From Sphagnum magellanicum (Eukaryota; Streptophyta; Sphagnopsida; Sphagnales; Sphagnaceae), in contig CM038916.1 in NCBI GenBank assembly GCA_021904315.1, positions 4,960,001 to 5,024,000 of the forward strand: a stretch of 64,000 nucleotides of DNA. Reading direction: 5' to 3'. Shown here piece by piece: positions 1-13,429 of the stretch (positions are counted from its first letter, which is position 1; the number at the start of each line of letters is the position of its first letter). The translations under genes and the position numbers were made by a program. Under the pieces are notes generated by a model. It was not told where the DNA came from. It did not search any database and saw only the letters and a program-made list of their open reading frames with translations.

Positions 1-1689
1 TTCAAGGAGGCAATTTGGAATAAATTCAATTCCTAATTTACCAATTTGACCTTAGGTTCCAAAATCACATAAACACAGAATATTTGTGACATAGGGATGA
101 AGTCTATATGCACACCTATGGAACAAAATTTCACTACCTCAACATGATGTCCACACCTAACAATTGAAATATAAATATGTGAATAATGATATCTAGTGGA
201 AAACCATTTCTTTTTCATACCTTTTCTTGTTTGTGAATTCACTTGCTAGAAAATTGAGGTTTGATTGCAACTGCCAAGATGATGGCAACCCAAGGAGCCC
301 AAGGTTGACAATTCAATATAAAAAATACTTCTATTCCTTAAGATTTCCCTTATGTTTTGTGAACATCATATGCACATGCCTTCAAAATTAACCATCATTG
401 GAATGTGCCAAGAATGCCCAACCTTGTTTGTCATCTATTTTGACACACCACCTACCCAAGAAATATCTAAAATTATGGTGCTTGTAAACCTAGTGTCAAG
501 AAAATTTAATTGTTAGTTCTTAATGTCATTAACTTATTAATCAAGTCAACAACCTAACACCTATTTACTAATTTAATTACCACTAACATTACTCAACTAA
601 TTACATACATGTTGACACTTAGTGGTATGTTACCTTTTTGGTCTTTTTAACACCTACTTACCATTAGGACAAATTATGTGTTGTGCAAACCTAGAAGCTA
701 GGAGATTGTATCTTGGCATATCATTATTCCAACACTCTTGTGCCTTCATTCTTTATCTATTTCTTGAACATCATTTGATGTTTAAAACTTTGTGCTAATG
801 TCATTTTATGTCTTTCAATTTTTAAAAATAAAGGTTCTAAATGTCACCACCTAATATGCAAATCAATTTTGATGCATTATCATTATCATTATACCATTAT
901 TTCGCCTTTAGCCATTATGATTTCTTGTGTTTAAAGTTTATTGCAATGCATAGTTATATGCACCTTTTTGTTGTAATGAAAAACTTTACAAACAACTTTA
1001 AAACGCCATAATAAGTGTGACCTTCACCACCACAAGCACACATAGTGTGAACTTACTGTTGATTTGTTTTGTCAAAAATTGGGCCACCAATTTAACAACA
1101 CAATTTTTGTGTATTTCTAAAAATAAACAATTTTTTAATTAACATTTGATATTATTTCAACATTTCACTTAACATATGTATGATACGTGAAATGCCACAT
1201 TCGCCACATTGTTAGGTCTAACACTAGGTGTGGATGCATAATAAAATAACATGAGTCTAACAGTTATTTATCAACAATTTACCACCAAGTGTGCATGTAC
1301 CTTTAATCAAGTCCAAGTTTAAGTTTTTCAGTGAATTGTTTATTTTGGGGGTAACTCAATGCAATTAATTTCTTTACACAACATCCATCTATTAAGGAAG
1401 ATATTTTGTTTATTATTTTTAAAATTTTTGTTTCATCACATTAAATCTCCCAAAATAAGGTGCTCCTCGCCACACTTTTGGTACCATAACCTAGGGTCAA
1501 TTTCCACATTAAGGAAATTTAGGTGTCCTTTAATAGTATAAAGGAAAGCTTTCAATTATAAGGTGTTTGGAGGTGGTTAAATTTTAGACCCAAGGTGCAG
1601 AATATATTGAATTTTGAGTAATTTTTGTCATTGGAAATTTTATAAATAAACTTAATGATTGAAAAGTCAAATTGTCGACATGGTAAAAA
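1..1689. other. AT-rich intergenic DNA, no gene seen
   Basis: No frame longer than about 70 codons and no recognisable protein signature. The only structure noted is at about 1545-1650, where the phrase ending in a 'gaattttgagtaattttt' core matches the ends of the two dispersed repeats at 19.85 kb and 24.9 kb (family R1). Confidence 0.5.
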
Positions 1690-2170
1690 TTTTAAATACT
1701 AGTATTAAAGATATATGCAACTACTCTAAGCAAGAAACGCATTGGGCCAAAGAGTATAAGAAAGGAAAACAAAACATGTGAAGGAAGGAAGAGCAAGGGA
1801 ACCATGTTATTCCAAAGAACCATTCATATCAATGTACTTGTTGGATTCTTCTAATGATGATGCATGGTATATGGATTTTAGAATATCAATGCACCTTTCT
1901 TGTTAACATGAATGGTTCAAGAATTTGAAAAAATCCTAGCTATGGGATTTAATATTGATTTTGGAAATAATTCAATTCAAGAGGTAGTACTTAACAAAAG
2001 AAAAGTCATGGTGTCTTTGAAATTTGGAGAAAGAAAATACATGCCTTCTTGACCAACATGCTTTACATCCACCATTAGTCTTATTAATGAGGAGACTTTC
2101 ATGAAATGAATGTTTGTTGAACAAAATTTGACAATTTATTCAATAGACTTTCTAGTCTTATAATTGTAGG
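1690..2170 (+). mobile_element. Ty1/copia-like retrotransposon fossil (gag zinc knuckle to protease region)
   Basis: Conceptual translation shows, in order, a stretch resembling a gag CCHC zinc knuckle (Cys, then His-Trp-Ala-Lys), a stretch like the Copia protease entry (Asp-Asp-Ala-Trp-Tyr-Met-Asp, then Met-His-Leu-Ser), and further downstream wording typical of the segment before the GAG-pre-integrase domain. No LTRs, integrase or reverse transcriptase were recognised around it, so this is an internal fragment. It is broken in several places and is probably old. The family call rests on the order of these short matches; a database comparison was not possible. Confidence 0.5.
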
Positions 2171-5140
2171 CAATTAACTTACATAGTCCAAATATTGTGA
2201 ATTAATTCATTTGAGTAACATTAAATGGAATCCAATCTTTCCTTGTTCATTTTGTAAATTAAAATAATCAATGACATAGATTGAAGGGGTTGAACAAATA
2301 TAGACATTGAACAAATTGTAAATGACCCTTTTTTTATTATGACGTAGATTGTAAGTCATATGAATCTATGTGTTTGCTTTCTCGTTTTAATTTTTAGATG
2401 TTACAATGAATGACCTTTATATGGAATGTATGGTATAGTTTCCATATAGATGGCAAACACATATATAGGAAATAACATAGAATATATGTTTGTGTTGCAT
2501 TAGATATACTGTGGTTTTTGTATTGCATTATTTTTTAACATTGTAATTATAACATGGAAATATAACAAATCATAATTGTATTTTAGCACCAATATTTGGG
2601 TATTAGTAGTTGAAATTGTATACATTTTAAGCATCAATGATTCACATGTGTACAATAGTGTGAAAAATCACACATGGGTAAAAACATAGTCAAAGGATCC
2701 ACCCAAGTGAATGAACATTTTTTAAAACTACATTTTTGTATGTTTGAAAGATCATGAGTGAAGCACAATAGTTTGGATTGTCATAATGTTTTTTGGAATA
2801 TTTTCTATTAATTGCAAAGTTGACATGCTCAAAGCATGATACAAATAAAAAATATTTTTGCATGTTCAAAGCCCTCAAATCTTGATAGTGGACAATCGTT
2901 ATTTTTTTGAAACATCTTTTTTTTCTACCAAATTGTGCACCATTCCTTTTGAAAATTGAAAAGGATTTTAACATTAATGATTAGAAGGGTAAAAAGACTT
3001 GAACCAATTTTTTTTAATCAACCATTTGAGCACATTTGCCTCAAAAGTGCTTTTGACCTCAAAAATTATGGATTTTGAAAATGTGCCTTTAATAAAAGTT
3101 GTTCATATTTATGTGATAGAGGGTATGAATACATAATATACATGATATAAAATCAATTTGTAGTAAAAATGTATTTATATCTAAAATATAGTGTTAAATG
3201 GGCGAGGTACCTAAAATATAAATTATAAAGTTATACACCAACACAAAGTGTCATATGCAATCCTTGGAAAAGGATTTTTACCTTGGTGCCCCTAGTTGTG
3301 TTTTCACCCATGTTTTGTAAATTTCAACATTGAAATTGCATTATTGAATTTTTTGGAATTGTCATACTAACCTAAACTTTATGTGATTTGGAGGATTTAT
3401 AATAATGTTTATGTAGATATGATATTTAATAAGGAAATGTAGTTTTTACATTTGTTGAAATGACTAGAAATTTAAACATCCAAATTACATTATATGCCAA
3501 TTCCATCTTTCCTACATTATTCAAATATAATTATTTTGCCTTAGGAAGTTTGAGATGTAATTAAAAGTTAAGTAAACATGCTAATATGCACCAAAATAAT
3601 TGTAAATCATTGCTTAAATTTTCATCTAAAATAATTATTCAAATTTGTGTTGAAATTTTAGATTCATTTATATAACAACATTTATAGTATATCATGGGAA
3701 CATGCGAATAAACTTGAAATCAATCTAATGAATAAAACATATTCACAATTAATATTAAAATAGTTATAACTAGTGTTTTTAAGTAATAAAAGACTTACAA
3801 AATGTATTGAAAAGATGTGAAAATGACAAGTTCTTGGAATTTTTTAAATATAACCCTCAACATAATGATATAAAAAAATTTCTAAAGATTTTTTTTTAGA
3901 ATATGTTCCAAATTTGGTTCCTATTAATTTGTTTTCACCCAACTCTTTATCATTAAAATAAATTATTTTTATGGGTAACACAATTGAATTTGGAGGGTCT
4001 TGTGATGTAATTGGGAATGGTTAGAGAAGCATGGTAGTGAAAGAAGATTACTCAACCAACATTAAAAACTAAAATGTATTAAGATTTGGTCTACCAAAAA
4101 ACTACCCAAATAGTGAATAATCAAAAATTAAATTACTTTGACCCATAACACTAATGGTTAGGTGATCATTTTTGTAATGGAAACCTAAAGTTCTTGTTTG
4201 AATACAAACTTATGGAAGGCATTCTTAACAAGACCAAAATGATGATGACATCTTGACAAGGTTGTGCATTTGGTAAGCAACATAAAGTGTCGTTTCTAAT
4301 GGTTGAAGCTTCTTGTGGGGTAGATGCATGAATAAATGGCCCATTTTTGTGACATTTTTTGGTTCTTGCAATATCCATTTTGTTCCAATGTCTTTAGCCA
4401 AACACATGATCTTCATTTTGCTAATGGGGACTTGGTCCTAAATTAACAATTTGATTATGAAAATACATATATGATTACTTTTTGACAAAAATATACCCAC
4501 TTCTAATAGGGAACTTTTGAAATAAAAACTAATGGACTAATAGCTTGATTGGAATGGAAGAATATTGAGATGTCCACATTGAATTTCATTCCAAATTATC
4601 TATAATGATTTAATATGTGATATAACATGAAATAATAAAGTTTTATGTGAGAACTTTCCTTCCAAAATCACAACCAAGACTTTTGAATGGCTAGAATTGA
4701 GCCATATTTTCATAAGTCCTTAGAGTTTTTGTGCTTCCTTGATTTTCAAAAATTAAATTCACAGGTGCATATTTTTGGAACCTCTACTTGGGCTCCTATT
4801 GATGTGAACTTTATAACTTTTGGATAAAAACACTTTGTGGTGGATAAAAAATGGCACATGGGGAATTTCAATAATACATTTTTGAAATGTATTTTGATAA
4901 ATTACGCCAAAAAGTTACATTTTTTACATCTATGTTCAAGGAAAAATAATTAGCTTTTCTAGAATGTAATTACATGAAAACCTCATAAACATCCTACAAT
5001 ATAAGGTTTTTGAAAAAAAATTTATCAATTTCACAAAAACTGTGTCCAAACACCAAAAGGAAAATCAAAATTTGTGATTGGTGCTTGCAATTATTTGCTA
5101 ATCATGAATGACATTTTACAACTATGTTCACATTAGTTGC
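2171..5140. other. AT-rich intergenic DNA, no gene seen
   Basis: Long A/T runs and short frames only. A stretch near 4155-4215 faintly resembles the A-box/B-box spacing of a tRNA-derived SINE head, but too weakly to call. Confidence 0.45.
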
Positions 5141-5748
5141 AAGTGAAAGCACACTACAGTGGCCAAAAAATGTAGTTACAAATATTGTTTTTTGAAGGTA
5201 TGCAACTTTCAACTTCCACCAAGCCAATATCAAAAGAGGTTTTCATAAATTATACTCAAAATAAAGTAGTTCAATAGCAAAATAATGAAATTGTCAAAAG
5301 AAACTACATTTTTGGATTAATATTAAATGATTAAAAATATATTTGTGAGAATTTATTGTTGTTATGATATACTACAAAGTGCAAATATATTTTTAAAATG
5401 ATTCAAGTAATTACAAAACTTAATGAAATACTTAGTCATATATTGAATATGAATTGATTGTACCATTTCAATTACAATTGAAAAGTTTGACTCTTGTGAT
5501 TTCATAAAAAACATTTGGACAAATTTTTCATTCAAACTAGCATAAGTGTATTGAAAACAAACATTACGTTGAAAATTTACCTTCATTTGAAAGATGACAA
5601 GAGGCCTTTGTATTAAAATTAAAATTTATATGTTTATCAAAACTCTAGATGAAATCAAAGAAAAACTACCCCCAAAATATACCAAAATATACCCAAAAAG
5701 AGTACCTTTTTTTGGTCTAAAATGGCCCCCTGTAGTGTGCTTTCACCC
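5141..5748. mobile_element. Non-autonomous TIR element, family T1 (copy 1)
   Basis: The left end reads GTGAAAGCACACTACAG at 5143 and its inverted match (CTGTAGTGTGCTTTCAC) ends at 5746, giving TIRs of about 17 bp around a roughly 600-bp AT-rich interior without a coding frame. TTGC flanks both sides and may be a short target-site duplication. The interior (about 5160-5350) matches the reverse complement of 34000-34190 inside copy 2, so this is a dispersed family. Superfamily is not assigned because the target-site length is unclear. Confidence 0.6.
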
Positions 5749-5944
5749 TTGCCTAAAAAAATCACAAATAATAATTAATTGCAAGCTCAACATGATGTAA
5801 GAGATGACATCATCAATTTTTGAAGGAAATTTGTGGTCAACAAATACAAGGTACCTTTTGACCCAATCATATAAATACAAGTTATGTGACAAAAATATGC
5901 AACTAAAATGTGAATATTTTGGTAACCTATAAATTTTTTCCACG

Positions 5945-6155
5945 TGGTGATTTGTGAAATTATAGGTAGATAGGCCTAGGTAGGTAAGTAGCTAATTAAC
6001 TAGGTTAAGCCATGTGGCACATAAGATAGGCTAGGCCAATGGACACCTAGGTAGGTTAAACAACATGACACCTAGGTTAGCTAAGCCACATGGCACCTCC
6101 TAGGTTAGCTTAAATCACATGGTGCTTAAGCTAGGTTTAAGCACCATGTGGCAAA
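5945..6155. repeat. Degenerate minisatellite built on 'ctaggttagctaagccacatggcac'-like units
   Basis: Five or so irregular copies of a unit containing CCTAGGTTAG and CACATGGCAC follow each other, with changes in spacing. The composition is distinct from the surrounding A/T runs. The last unit forms a palindrome (6116-6150). Confidence 0.6.
6116..6150. repeat. 14-bp perfect inverted repeat with 7-base loop
   Basis: CACATGGTGCTTAA at 6116-6129 is followed by a 7-base spacer and by its exact reverse complement at 6137-6150. It sits at the end of the minisatellite and probably arose from two units in opposite orientation. No T-run follows it that would suggest a transcribed RNA gene. Confidence 0.7.
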
Positions 6156-8669
6156 AAAAAATTGGTTTAAATTCATTCACCACAATTTGACAAAATTTAT
6201 TTAAGTTTTTGGGTATTTTTCCTTAATTTTCTACAAACATGTTGCCAACTAATGTTAAAACTAGTTTTAGATGATTGTAAATGATAAACTACATTTGAAA
6301 AATGAATAAAAAGATTGAATGAAATATGTAAAACTAATTTAAAATAAAACTAGGGAATATGGTGTTTAAAAATTCTAGTTTAAATTATTTTAGATTGGTT
6401 CTTAAACAACTAAATTGAACTAATGTTGGGTGGGTACCTAATTGGAGCTTGGTTAAAATTGCTAGCTTTAATTTTGATTATTAAAAATATGATTAAAATT
6501 GGGTTTGATTTCTCAAACCAATTATTCTAAAACTTGGTACCAAAACCAAAATTTATTATTTTGAAAAATTGGACTTGGAATTGCATTTCTAGTTCCATTT
6601 ATGTGTGGAAATATTGGAGGCCAGAATTAATAATTTTGAAATTAAAAAATAAATTGGGGTCTTACTGAATGTCAACTAGTAGTTAATTGATAATTCTAGT
6701 CCATGTTACCTAGAATTGGGTTTGATTTTCAAAATTGGCACCATAACTTTTTGTTTTGAAATTCTAGACTAATATTGGCCAATTATTGAGTTTTGACCCA
6801 TTTATCAACCCATTTTTACCAATTAGTTCTTGAATTCTTTTATAATGGGTTAAATTAATAATTGTATGATATTGAATTTTTCAAAATCTAATAACCTACC
6901 AACATGACTTGATTATCATCCAAGTAGGTTCTCAATATTTAAACATTAATCCAAAAAGTAAATAAAAATTTTGTTTTAAAAAAAAAAAAACGTTATAACT
7001 AATGTAGAGATGATAAGTTAATCAATAGTTATTAACGAGTCATTTGATAACATATTTGATATCCAATTTTTTTGATATTGATATCATTAAATTGTGTGAT
7101 CCAAAATTTTAAAAAACAAAAACCTACCTAACTATTATTTTCAAATTGCAAAGATTAATCCAACACCCAAAACTGGAACTAGATATGTTTTTGGGGAAAA
7201 TTAAAATCAAAATTGGAATTGTTCCCATTTAGTTTTTCAAAACTAGAAAAAAAGGTTCTTCATAAAAGTCAAGAATTGCCCAACATTGATTTAAACAAGG
7301 TGTTTTGAAAAATAAAATAGTCATTGCAATGGGCATTCCATTTTTTGAAACACCATGTGCAAGGAAACATAATGAAAAATATGCTTCACAAGTTTTCTCC
7401 TATTACATTAAAAAAATTGTAGGTCTTATGACCTAGTAAAGTGAAACCATATATCACCAAACACCCATGAGTGAGTGAGCACCCAAGTAGTTCAAAAAAT
7501 GATTCAATAGCAAGCACCCGTTAGGTAGTAAGCATTAAATGATGCCCAAAAATTGAATGACCTATTCTTAAAATTCATGATTGGTTTTTTAAAACCTTCC
7601 ATCCAAACAAGTCAATTTTTTGTTTGTTAATGGGTTTCAACACTCCCTTAAATGCCAAAACATGTGCTTGGTAATGGGTAATTAGACTTCACAATCCTCA
7701 TTTTTTCACATTTATGAAGGCAAATTGTTTCCAATAAAATCAACATTGTTTGGCAATAGGAGGGATGTTGTTTATGTATGAAGTCTAACATATCCAGTTA
7801 TAAGATGCACTTGAACTGCATAGAAAAGGATGTGTGCTCATAAGAGGTTAGAATCTTTTTTTGATCCCTTTATTTTGGGAGACTTCATGTTGCTATTTCA
7901 AACTCAAATGAAGGTTTGTAATGGTTATAGGGTTGTCAAGTGAAGGGCTACAAAGTCCCTTTGAACCTCTAGAGCTTAAAGTAATGGGAGAATGAACAAA
8001 TGCTTTGTGGGAGTTTAAATGTTTGCTCAATAACCTCTTATCTAACCTAGGAGGTTCATTTCTGCCACATTCCAAACCCCCCCCAAGAAAAGGGAAAAAA
8101 AAAGCATAATGGGAAGCTTTTAGGTCATGAGACACTAAAGTTGCACATGCATGGTGTGCAAGTCTTAATTTGTTGGCACCCAATTGTTTTGATCGCATGA
8201 GCTTTAGATGCACCATTTTTACAAACTTTCCAAAAAGCCTTGGATAACATGATTATCACAATGTGTGAAGTTGTAGTTCATAATCTACATATTGATCATA
8301 TAGCTAAAAACCAACATAATTTGATAATCTAATTAACAGCTACAATTCTCAACCTATGCAATTGACTAGCATGGATATGATCCCCAAGGTGGCAACTCTT
8401 GTATAATAAGCAAGGGTTTGCGGCATAAGAAGGCTAATTAGAGCTTATGGACAAATTATTATAAATTACTATAAAATTATAATACGTCATAATAAGATTT
8501 TAATGATTTGAAGCTAGAGCTACATTTTATAATAAAAATGCGTACCTTGATTAAAATTGTGCAAGTTGAGTTGCTTGTTTCCCACTTTTAGTGACAAGTG
8601 GAATATGTGAGCTAATTGTTGGCAACATGGATGCTGATTCCAACAAAGGTGTAGTTGTTGGACATGCTT
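6156..8669. other. AT-rich intergenic DNA, no gene seen
   Basis: Mostly low-complexity A/T sequence with recurring short phrases around TTTTGAAA. A 107-codon minus frame at 7893-8216 has no recognisable motif and contains a run of C bases, so it is treated as chance. Confidence 0.45.
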
Positions 8670-11600
8670 GCGGTGAGGTTAATGCAAATGTATTTGTGTT
8701 CCTTTTGCCGCTGTCTTCACTTTTGCTCATTCCTCACATAGTTGTCCAAAGCTTTTTTGTCTTCTTGTGCCAAGAAAAATTCTTCTATTTTTACATCTCT
8801 TGTCAAAGCAATTAAGCATATAACATGACTCAAATTAACAAGATCAACTTCATGACCACCATAATAACCATATGAATAATGAAGACCTTCAATTTGTTTG
8901 TAATAATTTGGTAAAATTTTAATACCTTTTTATTCAACTGAACAAGCCTCACATAATCGATATGCCCACCTTTATCAAGATGTTTTATAATTTTTTATAT
9001 ATGTTCTAAGTACCAAATCATTTTCTTACTTTTTTCCATGATTATACCAACATCATTAGAAAGACCCACCTCTTCAACTTCATGGACTTCTTGTGTAAAA
9101 GAACCTTCTACACATGTTCTATAATGTATTTGCCTCAACCTGTCCAGTGGTAACTTAGAAGGTGTATGGGCATTTAGTTTAGTTATGAGCCTCATTTTGA
9201 AAATTGACCCCTTTTTTGGCACATCAAATATCAACAATACCTTAGTAGCTTTTGGAATTTTTACAACATTAAAGGAATTTGAAATACATCCTTCAACTTC
9301 ATCTTGTTGTTCAATGTCCAAAATAAAAGCTTTTATTAACACATCAAGTTCACTAACAAAAGTCTCATGGGTGCAAACATAATAACATGAGCCACACCCA
9401 CCCCTTTGGGATTACTTTGGATTGGTTTATTCTTGGAATATTTCACAAAAAGTTTCAGAATTTTTTAAAAAAAATCAAGATAATTTTTTTAATAGTATTT
9501 TGATAAGCCTTGCATTAGAAATTTGTCAAAATCTGTCATTTAGAAAAGAATTAAAGTTATTAAATATCTCCTTTTACTATTTAAATGCACTGGCTATAGT
9601 GCTTTATTAGTGTTTTTTCATATTTTTTTATTCATTTGATTAATTTCAAATTTATTCACAAGTTTCCATAATATATTATGAATGTTTATATAAGTAAATC
9701 CTACAATTTCAACACGAAATTAAATTACATTTTCAATAACATGGAACAACAAGCACTGGTTGCACTTGTTGTGGTACATGTTACCACGATTGCACCCTTA
9801 TCATCTCTTGAACAAGACTCATGACCTACACAATTCATAAACACATCATTTGCAACCACATTAACATTTTCATTGACTTCTAAAAAACAACAATCTATGA
9901 TGTTTGATGAATTTGTAAATGATGAATTCTAAGGATTTTCCCACTTATCATGGGACAAAAGAATTTCTTTCATCTCAACATCTAAAGCCATATCTTGAAC
10001 TTCTTTAAAACCAACCAACCAATCTTGTTTTAAAGCTCTATTTGAAATTGAATCATAATCAAAATGATTAGAAAAACAAGCCGCATTACCTTCACACCAA
10101 AAGAGATTTCATTGTCTTGATTCCATAAACAGTAGACCATCTCCTTCAAACTTTATTTGCTCAGTTCGCCTTATGTGTGAAGTTTCTTCAATTGCCTCCC
10201 CAATATAAAAATTTTGTTTGTTTTTCACATGCTGTCCAAGAAAAGAGAAAAAATCTTCACAACAATTTGAACCAACTTTATGTAAAACAATAGGCAAGTT
10301 AGGAAATAAATCTCGCATCATCATAATATGTAAAATTGCTAAATGACAAGAAATCAAACAATTAATAATGGATTCTTTGAGGTGCAAATTCTTTAAAATA
10401 TACCAAATCTTGTTAAAACATCACCCTTTTTTGACATTTTTATCTAGTCCTTTTTTACGATGTAAAGACACATTTATGGATGATTATGATGGTATTTAAA
10501 ATTGTAATAGTCTAAAATATAATCCTTCTAAAATTTTTGACAACTTTTGATTCAATATTTTTTATGGGGATCAAAATATAGGGTAAAAAATGACTGTAAC
10601 AAGGACTAGGCCCTTTTTGTCTTGTGTGGTACACCTTAAAGGATTTTCACCCTTTAGTCAACCAATTATCTTGCAAGTGGTGTCCATGTTGAACATTATG
10701 AATATATTTAATTCCAAAATAAATCATATGCATCACAAACGATGATAATTCCATTCATTCTAATGGAGTTCCTTGACCATAAAAAACTTCCAAAAATGCC
10801 TAGATAACTTGAAGATGTAAAATTGTACCTTTGACATGCTCTTGAAATTGCATTCCTTCATAAACAATACCTTCATCAATTGTTTCAAAACATTTTCTTA
10901 CTTTAGGAAAAGCAATTTGTTGGAAAATTCTATTTATCCTTCATATTGATGTCTTCTTCCAATAATCCATGTTGGTCTTTGTTTATTTTTTCTAGAATTA
11001 ACAACAAATGATTTTTGCTTGCCATATGTTTACCCCAAAACACAATTTTTGTTAATGAAAGTAAAGGATTTTGAAGTTTCTTACCCACATGCAAGGGGTT
11101 TTGCATCATTATTATTGGGGTGTTGTCCACCATCTTTGCACAATCAAAACCTTGAACTTTTAAACCATAGATCCCCTTGGAAATGTTATCCAACATCAAC
11201 TTCTGCCACCTACTATCCTATTTGAAGCATGACCTTGCAAAGGGCTTATATTTGAACTTTTAAATATTTCTTGTGCAGCTTCCATATCAATTCCCATTGG
11301 CTTTTAACCTACAAGTGACCAAACTAGTTGCAAGTACTCAACAAGCAATACATTAATCTTGCCACCCTACACAAGAAGGTTAACAACAAGTACACAACAC
11401 ATTGTTCTAACTTGTAGAGTTTCAAAAGCATTTTTGATACTAGGTTGATGATGGATTGATATCAAATTTGCATTGATGAATTGGATGTTGAAGTGAAATT
11501 TGGAATCCACAAAACCCATCAATCGTATCCAACCTCCTATTCCATGTGGCAAGTTCAATGCATTTTGTTTCATTTTCTCCACATTCAAAAGGTATTGGCA

Positions 11601-12550
11601 TTGAAAGTCCCAATTTTTTTTACATTTCTTTTGAAACTACAAAGTGTGCATTTCCAAAACTTTTTGTCTATCATCTCTGCACCTAATAGAAGTTTCAAAA
11701 CCAAAATATGATGACAAGATGTGAGATGCCAAAAAAAAAACCATAGGAAAAAAAACTTTCTCTTCATGGAAAATATCATTTACCTTTTGCAGCATATTTG
11801 AACACCCAATCTTCTCTCTGCTTCATGGTTGCCTCTACCTTCTCTTGGTCTTCTCGAGCCTCTTTACTACATTTTCTTGTTCTGGTGCAACTTTAAATTC
11901 TTTTCATGAACATTATCAAATCCATTAGCTTTAGGGGACAAGTGAGTTTTCCAATTCAAGAGGTAAAATGATGGATTGATACTTCTTTCTACCCCACATG
12001 GTACACAATACATCACCCACTTCCCCATGGTTTTTTCTCATGATTAATTCGTGGATAATATGGACCTTGTTTTGCAAATCCCTAAAGTGAATCCTCCTCA
12101 CATTCTTTCCAATTTTTCATCAATCGTGATGGCATTACCTTGTCACAACAAGCCTTCAAGATATGGGATTCCAAATCATCTTGAATTTTTTCAACTTTTA
12201 AAACATCATGTTCTAGAAATTCAAGTTTCACCTTTTTCAATCCATCATTTTCAGAGCTTCCATGAGAAAACATATCCTTAAGACCATGGCCTTATGGAGA
12301 TCTGGACATGAAAGTCTTATAGTCAAATCAATGTGAAGACCAACAATACTTGCTATTTGAGAGCACAGAGTGGGAACAACAATAAAAGATGGTTTTTTAT
12401 GGAAGTTTTGATGATGCAAGCATCAAGAACAATTTTTTCAATCTCTTGTAACCCTAAGTAACTTTGGAAGCCACAATACTTCCCATCATGTTTTTTCTGG
12501 CATGGTCCAAAATCTAAAATATCATTTTCTGGCCTAACTGCTTGTGGCAA
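8670..12550 (-). pseudogene. Decayed transposase-like gene (RNase-H-like C-terminal signature)
   Basis: Read on the minus strand, successive frames make one protein-like order. About 12.35-12.55 kb has a segment with His-Asp-x-Lys-Tyr-Cys. About 10.93-11.2 kb has Asn-Pro-Leu-His-Val-Gly-Lys-Lys-Leu and then 'KDQHGLLEEDINMKDK'. About 10.8-10.93 kb has 'FPKVRKCFETIDEG' and 'VFYGQGTP'. About 10.11-10.39 kb has 'LFPNLPIVLHKVGS' and then 'CCEDFFSFLGQHV', the Glu/Asp-Phe-Phe-Ser pattern seen near the end of many DNA transposases. Tail segments continue to about 8.67 kb (Gly-Gly-His-Glu-Val-Asp-Leu-Val-Asn-Leu). Several stops and frame changes interrupt it, so it is dead. I remember similar proteins as repeated genes in seed-free plants, but the superfamily (P-like or hAT-like) is not settled. 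No terminal repeats were found. Confidence 0.6.
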
Positions 12551-13429
12551 TCATAACATCCACACAAAAGTGGATCATTCGATGATGATTCAAGGTTTTG
12601 ATGGCCATAATCATCACCCATAACCACATTTTTTCACTTGCCCCACTCCATTTGCAACAATCAATAAATACCACCAAATGAGTCTCCCACACCTTGTTGA
12701 AATATGCCTAAAATGGGTATGAAATATCAATTATAGCAAATTAGAATGCATTTGTCACCTCCTAACAACATGTCACTTTGAAAGTCACATCCTAAAATTA
12801 TAAACTAATAATTTAATTTATGTCACAATAATGTTGAATATTTAAAAATGCAACATGGTGTGGGCTGATTTATTTTGCAAACCACAAAACTATGTGACAT
12901 GACAAAAAACACACAAAATATAGCTTGGAGAAAAGATAAAATAGAAAAACAACAAATGTGACACATTATAATACGTATTAAATGACAAAAAACTTGATAA
13001 GACAAAATCAAATAAGGAAAAAAAATTATACCAACATAACAAGGAAAAAGACATGAAGAAAACAAACCGTAATTTGTATGAATGAGGAAATAATTAGTGT
13101 TAGATGGCTATGTGAGCTTTAAAGTTTTAAAACCACATTCGGATTTGGTTTAAGACTCATCTTTGAAACACTTCCTTCTTTAACTCAACTTCATACTCCA
13201 AAGATTCATTACCAATATTAGCAAACGTTGGCCCTTAATCAGCCTTAAGTGAGAAATTTGAGTTCCCAACATTTAGGTCTAAAATCCCAACATGTTGTTT
13301 TCAAAACTGAATGCTTAATTTGAACCCCGTCTAAATTACATGAATTTTTCCTAAGAACAAGTCTACCATTTGAGGCTAACAATTGTATAACACTGATTTT
13401 GGTACACATGTAACATTGGTTTTGATAAG
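12551..13429. other. AT-rich spacer, no gene seen
   Basis: Upstream side of the decayed transposase-like gene. Only short frames; no terminal repeat or start region of that gene could be recognised here. Confidence 0.4.

Noticed and set aside
4150-4220. tRNA-derived SINE head (A-box and B-box-like words)
   Set aside because: The B-box match is poor (TGTTTGAATAC), there is no 3' poly-A or repeat tail, and no second copy was found.
7893-8216. 107-codon minus frame as a gene
   Set aside because: No motif, no promoter-like context, and composition dominated by local simple sequence.
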